A stretch of 64,000 nucleotides of DNA from JAVHYG01 sp040390025 (GCA_040390025.1 JAZJZD010000012.1:16670-80669); one strand, 5' to 3'. Positions 26,108 to 35,386 are shown, counted from the stretch's first letter. Notes: generated from the sequence alone by a model not told the origin. Program-made: numbers and translations.

Positions 26108-27796
26108 TTATTGAAATATCTTTTTTAAATCGAGCTTTTTTAATTGCTCTTGTAATTTACCTCTCAATTTTTCTTTGACAATATCAATGCTTAATTTATC
26201 AAGAATAGGAGTAATGTGAATATTATTGAATTGCCCCGCAATTTTAATAGGGATAGCAATACCATCGGGACTGCCATCGCTAAGTACTGGTTGCGCGTTC
26301 AATTCATAATTGATTTGCTGTAGCGGTAAATCGACAGAGCCTTTACCATTAATGCGTAAACGACCACTTATTACGTTAAGATCATTATTAGTCAGTATGC
26401 CTTTGTCAATTATAAAGCTACCCATAAATTTATTAAAAGGTGTATCCGGTGTATTGGAAGTTGGGCTTGGTTCGTGCCTCAGTAAGGCTTTGCCCATGGC
26501 TACCCAATAAGAAAGATTAATTCCCTTGATAGCACCATTATCTAAGTTAAATTGTCCTTGCCCACGTAGGTTTTTTAGTAATGTGTTTGTATCACTACCC
26601 TGTGTAGTAAGATTGAAATTGACATTGGCTAAACCAGCTAATTGTATCTGGCTTTTGCTATTGAACTCCTGAAATAGCGACTGTGTATTGAGTTGAGTTA
26701 ATTGGCCTTGTGTAATGAGTCGTGGTGTTGAGGTTGTAAGGTCAATGGTGGCATTCCCTTGATAATTTCCTTGATAAAGTTTTCCTGTGATGGGATTCAG
26801 TGAAAGGGCATTATTTTTGAATTGGAACGGAAGTCGGACTTGTTGAATAGTAAATTTGTCAAATTTGTATTGGTCAGTTGCTAGTACACCAGAAATGGCT
26901 GGACTATTAAATAAGTTCAATCCTTTAATATGCCCAGTAAATAGATTTTGGGCAATAGTTACTGTGAATTTATCGGATGCCAAAGCTTGATCGTTTAAAT
27001 TAAATATAGCATTTCCGCGTAGTGAAATAGGTAATTCGCCTTTGGGATAAGTAGGGTCTTTTAAAACGGTATCGAAATTTAATTTATTAAGTGTGACTGT
27101 TTTGCCATTGATATTTAAAGTGATATCGGAAGATAGCTTGACGAGGGCATTGAGTTTCGGTGAGTTAGACTTAATATTAAATTTCGCAGAAAAGGGGGAA
27201 CTTTTGTTAAGCGTTAAATTAGCGCTTTTAAGTTGCAATTGGGATATTTCATAATGTTTATTTTTTTGTAGATCATCAAAAAAAAGCTGGCCATTTTGTA
27301 TGTCAAGACCTGCTACACCGAAACTTAAAGGCTTTAAATAATTCGGTATATTGCTTGCGGAAGTTGCAGGGACTGTGGTTGGTGTTTGAGCAATAGTGCG
27401 AGTTCCTTCCCAGTTAGCTCGGCCTTGTGCATCCTTAACAAGATAAAGGGTAAGACCATTAGCAAAAAGTTTACCAACTTCTAATTGTTTATGTAATAAA
27501 GGTAGTAAACGAACTTGGATATCTAGTTTTTGTATTTGCGCAAAGGGCTTATCACCAAAACCCGGTGTATTACTGAGTTTAGCACCATTTAATTGCAATC
27601 CTAGCCAAGGAAAAAGTGACCATTCAATATTGCCACCTAATTGCAGCTGACGGCCGGTGTAATTACTGACCGCCTGACTAATTTGTGGCTTAAGGTCATT
27701 GGGGTTAACAAAAACAACTAAGCCGATAATGGCAACAAGCGCTAATAAAATGCATGTGCCAATAAGCATTACTAAAACACGAAGTATTTTAGACAT
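26108..27796 (-). CDS. AsmA family protein
   Basis: This 562-residue envelope protein has a single N-terminal transmembrane anchor (about residues 7-29) followed by a long periplasmic beta-rich domain. The start of the AsmA domain, VVFVNPNDLKPQISQAVSNYTGRQL, is typical (shown in part: NPNDLKPQI, YTGRQLQLGG). AsmA-like proteins belong to the bridge-forming lipid transfer group and influence outer-membrane assembly. It is the first gene of a run with mutY, yggX and punA, with 19 bases to mutY. The symbol is withheld because several AsmA paralogues exist in this class. Confidence 0.88.
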   Translation of the reverse strand: MSKILRVLVMLIGTCILLALVAIIGLVVFVNPNDLKPQISQAVSNYTGRQLQLGGNIEWSLFPWLGLQLNGAKLSNTPGFGDKPFAQIQKLDIQVRLLPLLHKQLEVGKLFANGLTLYLVKDAQGRANWEGTRTIAQTPTTVPATSASNIPNYLKPLSFGVAGLDIQNGQLFFDDLQKNKHYEISQLQLKSANLTLNKSSPFSAKFNIKSNSPKLNALVKLSSDITLNINGKTVTLNKLNFDTVLKDPTYPKGELPISLRGNAIFNLNDQALASDKFTVTIAQNLFTGHIKGLNLFNSPAISGVLATDQYKFDKFTIQQVRLPFQFKNNALSLNPITGKLYQGNYQGNATIDLTTSTPRLITQGQLTQLNTQSLFQEFNSKSQIQLAGLANVNFNLTTQGSDTNTLLKNLRGQGQFNLDNGAIKGINLSYWVAMGKALLRHEPSPTSNTPDTPFNKFMGSFIIDKGILTNNDLNVISGRLRINGKGSVDLPLQQINYELNAQPVLSDGSPDGIAIPIKIAGQFNNIHITPILDKLSIDIVKEKLRGKLQEQLKKLDLKKIFQ

Positions 27797-27845
27797 AAGG
27801 TTAATTTCCTCGCAAAACTAGAAAGCAGTGGGTTGTTCAATAATT

Positions 27846-28166
27846 TTAGTTAATATTAATATCTTCTAATCGATACACACTATATGCCGGCTCTTCATAA
27901 GGATGCGCTTGCTTTAAAGCCTTAATGACAGATTTGATTACCTTATCATTACATACCATTTCTACCAAGTACTCATCAACGGTTTCAAGTCTTCCTTTTT
28001 GTCCTATTGAAGGGTTACTATTTGGTAAGGAATAGAATTGACCTTGTCCAAGTACTTGCCAGCAGCAGTGCTTATAATTCCCTAATTGGCCGGCGCCTCG
28101 ATCAAACATCGCTTGTTTAACTTTTTCCAGGTTGTGATGGGGGATATAAACAGTAATTTTGTACAT
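27846..28166 (-). CDS. NIF3/YqfO C-terminal-like (CutA-fold) small protein
   Basis: This 106-residue protein is like the stand-alone domain found inserted in NIF3/YqfO family proteins. It shows VYIPHHNLEKVKQAMFDRGA at the N-terminus, GAGQLGNYKHCCWQ, a QGQFYSLPNSNP strand, KGRLETVDEYLVEMVC and AHPYEEPAYSVYRL at the C-terminus. The domain has a PII/CutA-like ferredoxin fold; no enzymatic role is established. It is divergent from the DUF1338 gene, with 28 bases between the starts. Confidence 0.8.
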   Translation of the reverse strand: MYKITVYIPHHNLEKVKQAMFDRGAGQLGNYKHCCWQVLGQGQFYSLPNSNPSIGQKGRLETVDEYLVEMVCNDKVIKSVIKALKQAHPYEEPAYSVYRLEDININ

Positions 28167-28194
28167 GGGTGTTAGTATAACAATTATTTTTTAA

Positions 28195-29133
28195 ATGAGT
28201 AACGATGTGCTGAATCAGGTTAAACAACTTGTTATGAGACAACTATGGCGTAATTATGTAGCTAACTTGCGTTCGGTGTCACATATTCAAACGGTTTTAC
28301 AAGAGCAATATGACGAAGTTTTGTTATGGGATCATTTCGCGCTCATCGATTTACCTGGACCGCATACAGGGATAGGTCCGCTTAGCGAATTATTTCTCCA
28401 TTTGGACTATGAGGTTCGAGGTCGAGATTACTTACCGGAAAAACAAAATGACTTTGTATGGTTAGCTGAAAAATCGATTGAGGCTCAATCTGCAAAGAAA
28501 GCTTTGCCACAAGTCGTAGTAGCTGATTTTCGTCGTGAAGAGCTAGCTCCTGAAGTCCGAAAAATTATCGATGCCTACGCAAGTTTAGCAAAGCCTTTAG
28601 ATATTGAACAATTACGTCATTTGCAGAGGCGTATTTTAGACCAAGATAAAGATGCAATTTATGAAATAGTTAAGTTAGTTACAGATTATCTTAAAGGTCG
28701 TGATTGGCCTTTACCCAGCGTAAAGGAATTTGAAACTGTAAAACAGAGTAATGAGTTATTGGCTTGGGTATTAGTCATGGGCCGTCAGGTCAATCATTTC
28801 GGCTGGGCGATCCATTTATCTAAAAGCTTTAATAATTTGCAAGTATTTAATCAATTTGTTAGTGACACGCTAAGTATCCCTTTAAATGAAAAGGGTGGAG
28901 TCATTAAAGGTCATGCTGAAAACGGTATTGAACAAAGTTCCACGGCGCCGATTACCCAATCAGTAACGTTAGTGGATGGGACGATTGATGTATCGGATCG
29001 TTTTATAGAGTTTGTTTGGCGTTATCCTGTATTATCATCAAACGAGAAGCCTGTCTTATGGAACGACTATTTTACCGGATTTATTGCAAATAATGCTGAT
29101 CATGTCGTCGAATCACTTTATCTTTATTGCTGA
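28195..29133 (+). CDS. DUF1338 family protein (2-oxoadipate dioxygenase/decarboxylase-like)
   Basis: This 312-residue protein resembles the DUF1338/HglS family of iron(II)-dependent, VOC-fold dioxygenases. Visible features are WDHFALIDLPG (His near 42), GYxxRGRDYL-like FLHLDYEVRGRDYL, VNHFGWAIHLSK (second His), IKGHAENGIEQSST (near 238) and SDRFIEFVWRYP (Glu near 270). In the family these positions carry metal and substrate ligands; characterised members act in lysine catabolism. The substrate here is unknown. It overlaps the earliest possible start of the next ORF, so it is probably cotranscribed with it. Confidence 0.72.
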   Translation: MSNDVLNQVKQLVMRQLWRNYVANLRSVSHIQTVLQEQYDEVLLWDHFALIDLPGPHTGIGPLSELFLHLDYEVRGRDYLPEKQNDFVWLAEKSIEAQSAKKALPQVVVADFRREELAPEVRKIIDAYASLAKPLDIEQLRHLQRRILDQDKDAIYEIVKLVTDYLKGRDWPLPSVKEFETVKQSNELLAWVLVMGRQVNHFGWAIHLSKSFNNLQVFNQFVSDTLSIPLNEKGGVIKGHAENGIEQSSTAPITQSVTLVDGTIDVSDRFIEFVWRYPVLSSNEKPVLWNDYFTGFIANNADHVVESLYLYC

Positions 29134-29180
29134 AGATTGTTGCGATTTATCTACGCTACTTGCATTTTTATAGGTATAAC

Positions 29181-29771
29181 ATGAAAAAAACTGAAATCTA
29201 TTATGTAACAGGCAATACAGGAAAATTTGAAGAAGTTGCCGATTTTTTTAAGAAAAATTGTCCTGAGATAACTATTAAGCATTATTCACTAGATGTTGAA
29301 GAAATTCAGAGCTTAGATCAAAAAGCAGTGGTTCAGGATAAAGTTGAAAAGGCTTTTGCTAAAGTCAATAAACCTTTATTACTTGATGATGGTGGTATTT
29401 TTTTTGATGCCTATAATCAATTTCCTGGTACTTTATCAAAATTTGTTTTTCAAGGTTTAGGATTTAAAGGTTTATTTAAACTCGTTGAAGAGGATAATCG
29501 TGCTTCATTTATTTTACAATTAGCCTATAGGGATGGAGTACAAACACAGTTATTTGAAGGGGTTTGTAAAGGCACTATTATTAAACCAGCGGATTTAACG
29601 AGTCATCCCGAATTGCCATTTACAGCTATTTTTAAACCGAATGGATCGGATAAAACATTGGCAGAATTGCGTTATACACCTGATTTTTTTCATTATTCAT
29701 TTCGTCAGCAGGCTTTAAAGAAATTTATTGATTGGTATAACACCCAAGATGGTAAAGAAGCAAACGTTTAA
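29181..29771 (+). CDS. Non-canonical purine NTP pyrophosphatase, HAM1/RdgB-like
   Basis: This inosine triphosphate pyrophosphatase family member removes ITP/XTP from the nucleotide pool. I chose the ATG at 29181 (196 residues), where the family N-terminus begins: YYVTGNTGKFEEV. LDVEEIQSLD, the PLLLDDGGIFFDAYNQFPG loop near residue 72 and FEGVCKGTI follow. The sequence diverges from E. coli RdgB and looks more like the archaeal/eukaryotic-type branch. It overlaps the next gene by about 23 bases. Confidence 0.82.
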   Translation: MKKTEIYYVTGNTGKFEEVADFFKKNCPEITIKHYSLDVEEIQSLDQKAVVQDKVEKAFAKVNKPLLLDDGGIFFDAYNQFPGTLSKFVFQGLGFKGLFKLVEEDNRASFILQLAYRDGVQTQLFEGVCKGTIIKPADLTSHPELPFTAIFKPNGSDKTLAELRYTPDFFHYSFRQQALKKFIDWYNTQDGKEANV

Positions 29772-31029
29772 TACGTTACAGCGGCGCACGATTTTATCAG
29801 CTTCGATAGGAACTGTATTAGAATGGTATGACTTTAGTATTTATGCCTATTTAGCGGCTATTTTTTCGACACTTTTTTTCCCAACTTCAAAATCAAGCGT
29901 AGCGTTGCTATGGAGTTATGGCGTGTTTGCTATAGGCTATGTTGCACGTCCGCTCGGCGCATTATTGTTTGGCCATTTTGGGGATACACAAGGAAGAAAA
30001 AAAGCCTTAACGGTGACTATTTTGTTAATGGCAATAACAACGTTTGCTATGGGGCTACTACCGAGCTACGAAACGCTAGGAATAATAGCGCCACTACTAT
30101 TAGTGGCCTTGCGATTACTTCAAGGTATTGCGGTAGGTGGCGAAGCATTTGGTTCCGCCTGTTTTATTGTCGAGTCGATTCCTCCGAAAAAAAATGGCTT
30201 ATTTTCTTCTTTGATTTGGGCCAGCTCAGTGATTGGTATGTTGTTAGCCTCGTTAGTCGTATTTATTACTTTCTTGTTGTTTCAAGGAAAGTCACTTTAT
30301 ACTTTAGGATGGCGGTTACCGTTTTTATTAGCCGCGTTAAGTGGAATAATTGGCTATTATATTCGTTCCAAAACGAGCGAAACGGAAGCCTTTCAATGTT
30401 TAGCGCGTGATCGTTTAGTTGAAAAATATCCCCTAAAAACCATTTTTATTTCGCATAAATTATTAGTGCTTAAATTAGTTGGGTTATATTTATTATCGGC
30501 CTTAATCACTTATTTAGCTTTTATCTTTATGCCCGTCTATTTCTCCGATGTACTAGGCCATTCTAGAATCGATGCGAATGCGGTTAATACGGTAATGCTC
30601 ATATTATTAATGAGCTTAGATATTTTTTTTGGTTGGTTATCAGATAGTGTGGGAAGAAAGCGGTTAATGTTAATAGCCGCTAGTGGTTTTGTTGTATTAA
30701 GTTATCCACTTTATTATTTTATTGCACATGGGAATGTGGTTGAACTGATTTTTAGTCAAACACTATTTACTTTATTAGCGGCTGGATTTCAAGGACCGTT
30801 GATGGCATTGACGATTGATTTAATCCCTATCAATATTCGCTATACATTAGGTTCATTGGGGTACAATCTTGCTTATTCTATTTTTGGTGGGACAGCGCCG
30901 CTGGTGGCGATGTTTTTAATTACAAAAACCAATCATTTAGCTATTCCGGGTCTTTATTTAGCCGCGGGTGCTGTGTTAGCCACGCTATGTTTGTTGGTAA
31001 TTAACGAAACGCAGAAAAACCACACTTGA
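29749..31029 (+). CDS. MFS transporter, metabolite:H+ symporter (ProP-like) family
   Basis: This twelve-helix major facilitator has 426 residues from the ATG at 29749; a TTG seven codons upstream is the alternative. The motif ASIGTVLEWYDFSIYAYLA in helix 1 is characteristic of the MHS subfamily (ProP, KgtP). ARPLGALLFGHFGDTQGRKK is the loop 2-3 motif, and SDSVGRKR repeats it in the second half. The subfamily carries osmolytes or organic acids; the substrate is not predictable. The last codons and stop (NETQKNHT) are encoded by a palindromic repeat that also holds the miaA stop. Confidence 0.85.
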   Translation: MVKKQTFNTLQRRTILSASIGTVLEWYDFSIYAYLAAIFSTLFFPTSKSSVALLWSYGVFAIGYVARPLGALLFGHFGDTQGRKKALTVTILLMAITTFAMGLLPSYETLGIIAPLLLVALRLLQGIAVGGEAFGSACFIVESIPPKKNGLFSSLIWASSVIGMLLASLVVFITFLLFQGKSLYTLGWRLPFLLAALSGIIGYYIRSKTSETEAFQCLARDRLVEKYPLKTIFISHKLLVLKLVGLYLLSALITYLAFIFMPVYFSDVLGHSRIDANAVNTVMLILLMSLDIFFGWLSDSVGRKRLMLIAASGFVVLSYPLYYFIAHGNVVELIFSQTLFTLLAAGFQGPLMALTIDLIPINIRYTLGSLGYNLAYSIFGGTAPLVAMFLITKTNHLAIPGLYLAAGAVLATLCLLVINETQKNHT

Positions 31030-31064
31030 TGACCATCATCGTGCCAAATGACGACACACCCTAA
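31003..31064. repeat. Half-element of a palindromic repeat at the MFS/miaA junction
   Basis: From AACGAAACGCAGAAAAAC to ACACCCTAA the sequence aligns with the right half of the 146-bp element at 59317-59462. Its segment GATGACCATCATCGTGCC plus AAATGACGACACACCC (31029-31062) is nearly the reverse complement of that element's left arm. It contains the MFS stop codon and supplies the CTA that is the miaA stop codon. Confidence 0.8.
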
Positions 31065-31996
31065 CGACTCGCCAGTTTGATATGCTCAACAAGGTGTGTA
31101 CATTTATTTTTTTCATTATAACTAAGCATATAAAGATTTTTCCAAGAACGTAACCAAGTCATTTGCCGTTTGGCTAGCTGACGGGTCGCGATAATGGCTC
31201 GTTCTTGCATCTCATTATAAGAAAGTTCACCAGTTAAATAACTCCAGATTTGACGGTAACCGACGGTGCGAATAGAAGGTAAATCGCTGTTTAAATCACC
31301 TCGTTTAAATAAATTTTCTACTTCTTCAACAAAGCCCTGTTCTAACATGTTTTTAAAGCGATTTTTTATAATCTGGCGGTGATGACTTTTGTCATCAGGA
31401 ATAAGTGCAATATTAATAAATTGATAGGGGAGAAATACAAGGGGTTGAGATTGTTGTATCTCCGTCAGTGTTTTCCCTGTTATTTCAGCAACTTCTAAAG
31501 CACGTAAGATACGTTGTGGATCGTGAGGATGGATACGTTGTGCAGTTTTTGGATCCATTAATTGTAAACGTGTATAGAGTGTGGCTAATCCTTGTTTTTT
31601 TAGCGCTTGTTGTAATTGTTGCCGTATATCTGGGTTGGCCTTGGGAAGTGCCGCGATTCCTTGTTGTAATACATGAAAATAAAGCATTGTTCCTCCCACT
31701 AGGAGCGGAATATGCTTTTTTTCTAAAATAGCTTCAATAGCAAGTAACGCATCTTCTCGAAAGTCACCGGCAGAATAAGCTTGTGAAGGATCGCGTATAT
31801 CAATGAGACGGTGGGGTGCTTTTTTTAAGATATCTGGCGCAGGTTTTGCAGTGCCAATATTCATATCCCGGTATATCATCGCCGAATCGACACTAATAAT
31901 TTCAGCGGGTAACTGTTGAATGAGCTCAATGGCTAAATCGGTTTTTCCGCTAGCCGTAGGTCCCATCAGACAAATAACAGGTTTTTTAACGTCCAC
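31061..31996 (-). CDS. miaA: tRNA dimethylallyltransferase
   Basis: This enzyme adds an isopentenyl group to A37 of tRNAs reading UNN codons. The P-loop LMGPTASGKTDLA lies near the N-terminus. DSAMIYRDMNIGTAKP, HRLIDIRDPSQAYSAGDF, VGGTMLYF and the RTVGYRQIWSYL and TRQLAKRQMTWLR motifs follow in family order. A GTG at 31996 gives 311 residues (E. coli 316) and overlaps the mutL stop by 11 bases. A longer ATG start at 32092 would add 32 unrelated residues inside mutL and is rejected. The mutL-miaA order is conserved. Confidence 0.95.
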   Translation of the reverse strand: MDVKKPVICLMGPTASGKTDLAIELIQQLPAEIISVDSAMIYRDMNIGTAKPAPDILKKAPHRLIDIRDPSQAYSAGDFREDALLAIEAILEKKHIPLLVGGTMLYFHVLQQGIAALPKANPDIRQQLQQALKKQGLATLYTRLQLMDPKTAQRIHPHDPQRILRALEVAEITGKTLTEIQQSQPLVFLPYQFINIALIPDDKSHHRQIIKNRFKNMLEQGFVEEVENLFKRGDLNSDLPSIRTVGYRQIWSYLTGELSYNEMQERAIIATRQLAKRQMTWLRSWKNLYMLSYNEKNKCTHLVEHIKLASR

Positions 31997-33830
31997 GCAA
32001 AAATAACCGGTCAATTTCAGAAAGCGATAATTGTTTCCAGGTTGGCCTTCCATGATTGCATTGATTGCTGCGCTCTGTTGTTTCCATATCACGTAATAGT
32101 TGATTCATTTCAGGTAAAGTCATTGTTCGATTTGCACGTATGGCGCTATGGCAGGCGACACTAGATAAGAGTTCATTAATTTTTTCTGGAAAGCGCTGAC
32201 TACTTTCATGCTCGTTTAAATCGCTTAGGATATCGTGTATGAACTGTTTGATATCGATGTGTGATAATAGGGAAGGAATCTGACGGACGATAATAGTATT
32301 CGGACCTAAATTTTCGAGTTCAAAACCAAATTGTTTCAATAAAGAATGATATTCTTCGAATATTTCAGTTTCTTTGCTAGCCAGACTTAAGCTGATAGGA
32401 ATCAATAAAGTTTGTGTACTAATCCCTGCTTTTTTTACATCCTGTTTGAGACGTTCATAGAGTATGCGCTCATGTGCCGCATGGATGTCGACTAACACTA
32501 AACCGAGTGTATTTTGCGCGAGTATGTAAATACCATGTAATTGTGCCAGAGCAAAACCTAGCGGTGGTTTTTTTTCAAGCTGTTCTATTTGCTCGGGTTC
32601 CGGATAGGGTAATACGTTATCGTGTATTGTTTTTTTTGATAGAGGGTTTGGCTGGGTGGTTTTTGATGCAGCGGAATAAGGAATCGATGGAGATTCTACC
32701 TGCAATGGAAAAGTGGTTTGCTGGGTTATGTTACTGGATGAAAATTCTTTTTGGTGCGTCAATACTTCTTTGTTCGCATACATAGATTCATCAAGTTGAG
32801 GAGCAGAGGTCGGCTCGTTAGAAGTCGGGAACGTCTTCGCTAATGCCTTTTGTAAACATTGTTTGACAAAATCATAGACGGATCGACTTTCGCGGAAGCG
32901 AACTTCGTATTTTGCAGGATGTGCATTGACGTCGACAGATTGAGGGTCAATATCAAGAAATAAAACAAAAGCAGGATGTCGGCCATTATATAAGACATCA
33001 TGATAGGCTTGTTTTACAGCATGGTTTATTAACCTATCTTTAACGATGCGGTTATTTACATAAAAGTATTGTAGGTCGGTTTGGCTGCGTGAAAAAGTAG
33101 GCAGGGAAATCCAGCCCCATAGATGTAAATCAAGGGCTTCAAACTCTATATAAATAGCATTTTCAACAAATGTTGCGCCACATAAGGTTTTTATACGTTC
33201 TTCCTGCATTGTTTTATCAAGTGCGGGACGAAGTTGGTGGATCAAGCGTTTATTATGATTGAGCGTTAAACCAATTGAAAAATGGCTAAGAGATAGACGT
33301 TTGACCAGTTCTTCAATATGTGAAAATTCAGTTTGTTCTTTGCGTAAAAATTTTCGTCTAGCGGGTGTATTGAAAAAAAGCTCATGAACTTCCACCGTGG
33401 TTCCTCGGAGGTGAGAAATCGGCATTAGGGTGGGTTCATTCTGATAATCAACAGTAATTTGCCAGCCTTGATTTGTGGTGTCGGTAGAAGAGCCTAAATG
33501 AAGGCGAGAAACAGAACTGATACTGGCTAGGGCTTCGCCACGAAATCCTAATGTTTTGATCTGTGTTAAATCGTCTAAATCGCGTATTTTACTGGTCGCA
33601 TGACGGTCTAAAGCTAAAAGTAGATCATCTTTATGGATTCCGTGCCCATCATCACGAATACGAATGCGCTGAATGCCGCCTTTATCGATATCGATATCAA
33701 TCTGCGAGCAAGCGGCATCTAAACTATTTTCCACAAGTTCTTTTATGATAGAAGCTGGACGTTCGATGACTTCTCCGGCGGCAATTTGATTAGCGAGTTG
33801 GGGCGTTAAACGTTGAATACGTGTTGACAT
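31986..33830 (-). CDS. mutL: DNA mismatch repair protein MutL
   Basis: This GHKL ATPase has 614 residues. N-terminal motifs are IAAGEVIERPASIIKELVEN, DDGHGI, and LGFRGEALASI. The C-terminal domain shows VDIHAAHERILYE, which matches the endonuclease motif DQHA(x2)E(x4)E except for Ile in place of Gln. It also has ACHSAIRAN and the CNHGRP motif. This suggests a nicking MutL as in gammaproteobacteria without MutH, unlike E. coli. A linker of about 100 residues separates the domains. miaA follows with an 11-base overlap. Confidence 0.95.
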   Translation of the reverse strand: MSTRIQRLTPQLANQIAAGEVIERPASIIKELVENSLDAACSQIDIDIDKGGIQRIRIRDDGHGIHKDDLLLALDRHATSKIRDLDDLTQIKTLGFRGEALASISSVSRLHLGSSTDTTNQGWQITVDYQNEPTLMPISHLRGTTVEVHELFFNTPARRKFLRKEQTEFSHIEELVKRLSLSHFSIGLTLNHNKRLIHQLRPALDKTMQEERIKTLCGATFVENAIYIEFEALDLHLWGWISLPTFSRSQTDLQYFYVNNRIVKDRLINHAVKQAYHDVLYNGRHPAFVLFLDIDPQSVDVNAHPAKYEVRFRESRSVYDFVKQCLQKALAKTFPTSNEPTSAPQLDESMYANKEVLTHQKEFSSSNITQQTTFPLQVESPSIPYSAASKTTQPNPLSKKTIHDNVLPYPEPEQIEQLEKKPPLGFALAQLHGIYILAQNTLGLVLVDIHAAHERILYERLKQDVKKAGISTQTLLIPISLSLASKETEIFEEYHSLLKQFGFELENLGPNTIIVRQIPSLLSHIDIKQFIHDILSDLNEHESSQRFPEKINELLSSVACHSAIRANRTMTLPEMNQLLRDMETTERSNQCNHGRPTWKQLSLSEIDRLFLRGR

Positions 33831-33877
33831 ATATTAAGATTACAAGCTATAGGCCAAGATTCTAACAAATTTTTGAA

Positions 33878-35386
33878 TTAATGTCCGCGATTGAGTGAGG
33901 TTGTTGCATAAATTGTATTTTCTTCATACCGGCGAACGCCGGTATCTGGTTTTGCAGCGTTTTTATGGACGGTTGGAATCGAGTGGTTGATAAAGGTGCT
34001 GTTCAGAGCAACAGAGGATAAATTTATTTTGTTATTATTTAATGAATCTGACACATCAGTGGAAATTTTGTTGGCAGGAATTTGATGTAAGGGTGATTGT
34101 TTTAATAATTCATCAACAAACTCGTTATGAATTTCAGTAGAATAAGGTTGGCGAGGCGCTAATTTTTTTACTATTTTAAGTAGCTTGGCAGCGCTGGGTC
34201 GTTCTTCAATAGGTAATAGCATAGCGAGCGTTAAATCATATAAAATAGAGAAGTGGCACTGGTTTAAATCGGGCGGTGAAAAATAATTGTTTTTATTTAG
34301 TCGGCGCATGGCTTTTTTCGCTTCTTTGGCGAGTGGCGAGGAAGAAAAAGTTTCTCCCCAATTTTTACGGTATAAAAAACCTTCTATTCCTTCTTTGAAA
34401 AATGGCGTTTGTGTTTTTTTAAAGCGTTTTCTAGGTACTAAAAAATCTTCATTTTTAAAAAAAGGAAATTTTGATAGAGTATCTTTCGTTCCAGAGAGAT
34501 TGTTAGAGAAACAGGGAAATTCATTTGTTAATAAATACTGTAAAGCAATTCCCAGTGACCAGATATCTGATTTTTCAATATTTTTAATAGGTTTTTTCGT
34601 AAAATTTTCGTTTGTAAAAATTTCAGGCGCACTATAGCGGATAGTGCCCATTTGTTTAGCGGGTTGGCAGGCAGGATAAGCACAGTCAAAATCTGCCAGT
34701 ATGAGATTTCCAGAATTATTTATTAAAATGTTCTCAAGTTTGATGTCGCCATGTACAATGCCTTTATATGTGTGATCTTTTATGTAAAATTTTTTTGTGT
34801 GTAAATGGTCAAGTGCTTCTAAAAGATTTTCTATTTGTTTATAAAGCCATATAAGCGTAATGTTTTTTTTATTAGAATCATTGAACGAATTAAATAAATA
34901 GTCTGTTTGGTTCTTTAGGTTTCCACCTGGCATGAGTGGAAAATGAAGTGTGTTTTCATAAAGTGTGTTTTCATAGAAAAGAGGTTGCAATATCGATTTT
35001 TCTGCAGAGTTCGGATTAGATACAATAAGTTGATAAATTTTTATTTCTGACTGAATGGAGTTTCCTCCCTGCTTCCTAACAAGTTTAATCGATGAATTTC
35101 TCCCAGGTGAAATCAGTTGTTCTTGATGGATATTTGCATGCGCACCGGGTGTAATGGGGTATTTGAGCTTTAATAAATAGTGATTACTATACTCAATACC
35201 AGTATCTCCGTTGTAATCTATAAATTCCTTTGAAGTAGCAGGATTTATGAAATCTTGTTTAATTCGCGCTCTATCTAATGGGTTGGTCGGCGTAAGAATG
35301 ACTTCTTTTTTCGATAATTCGTTGTGCTTCTGAGATATATTGAGTGTTAAATGAGATCTTTTTTTAGGATTGGTATTAGTAAACAT
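33878..35386 (-). CDS. Eukaryotic-like Ser/Thr protein kinase (putative effector), second copy type
   Basis: This 502-residue protein has a kinase domain at about 75-420. The Lys is in SIKLVRK (near 98) and the Glu in QSEIKIYQL. The catalytic loop is VHGDIKLENILIN (near 212), with HGD for HRD. LADFDCAYPA (near 230) has Asp for the Gly of DFG. The activation segment ends MGTIRYSAPEIF, and SDIWSLGIALQYLL follows. The catalytic Asp, Asn and metal Asp are kept, so activity is possible. A glycine-rich loop is not clear. No membrane segment or signal peptide is present. It is unlike the kinase at 20744 outside the core. It stands alone between mutL and a GT2-GtrA gene. Confidence 0.75.
   Translation of the reverse strand: MFTNTNPKKRSHLTLNISQKHNELSKKEVILTPTNPLDRARIKQDFINPATSKEFIDYNGDTGIEYSNHYLLKLKYPITPGAHANIHQEQLISPGRNSSIKLVRKQGGNSIQSEIKIYQLIVSNPNSAEKSILQPLFYENTLYENTLHFPLMPGGNLKNQTDYLFNSFNDSNKKNITLIWLYKQIENLLEALDHLHTKKFYIKDHTYKGIVHGDIKLENILINNSGNLILADFDCAYPACQPAKQMGTIRYSAPEIFTNENFTKKPIKNIEKSDIWSLGIALQYLLTNEFPCFSNNLSGTKDTLSKFPFFKNEDFLVPRKRFKKTQTPFFKEGIEGFLYRKNWGETFSSSPLAKEAKKAMRRLNKNNYFSPPDLNQCHFSILYDLTLAMLLPIEERPSAAKLLKIVKKLAPRQPYSTEIHNEFVDELLKQSPLHQIPANKISTDVSDSLNNNKINLSSVALNSTFINHSIPTVHKNAAKPDTGVRRYEENTIYATTSLNRGH
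33926..33945. repeat. REP-like palindrome inside a kinase 3' coding end
   Basis: ATACCGGC-GAAC-GCCGGTAT is a perfect eight-base-arm hairpin, GC-rich in an AT-rich gene. It is read in the kinase frame as part of DTGVRRYEE, 17 codons before the stop. Hairpins of this type are usually intergenic REP-like elements, so the kinase tail looks repeat-derived. Confidence 0.7.

Noticed and set aside
31997..32092. Upstream 32-codon extension of miaA
   Set aside because: It lies inside mutL in another frame; the GTG at 31996 gives the family length and N-terminus.
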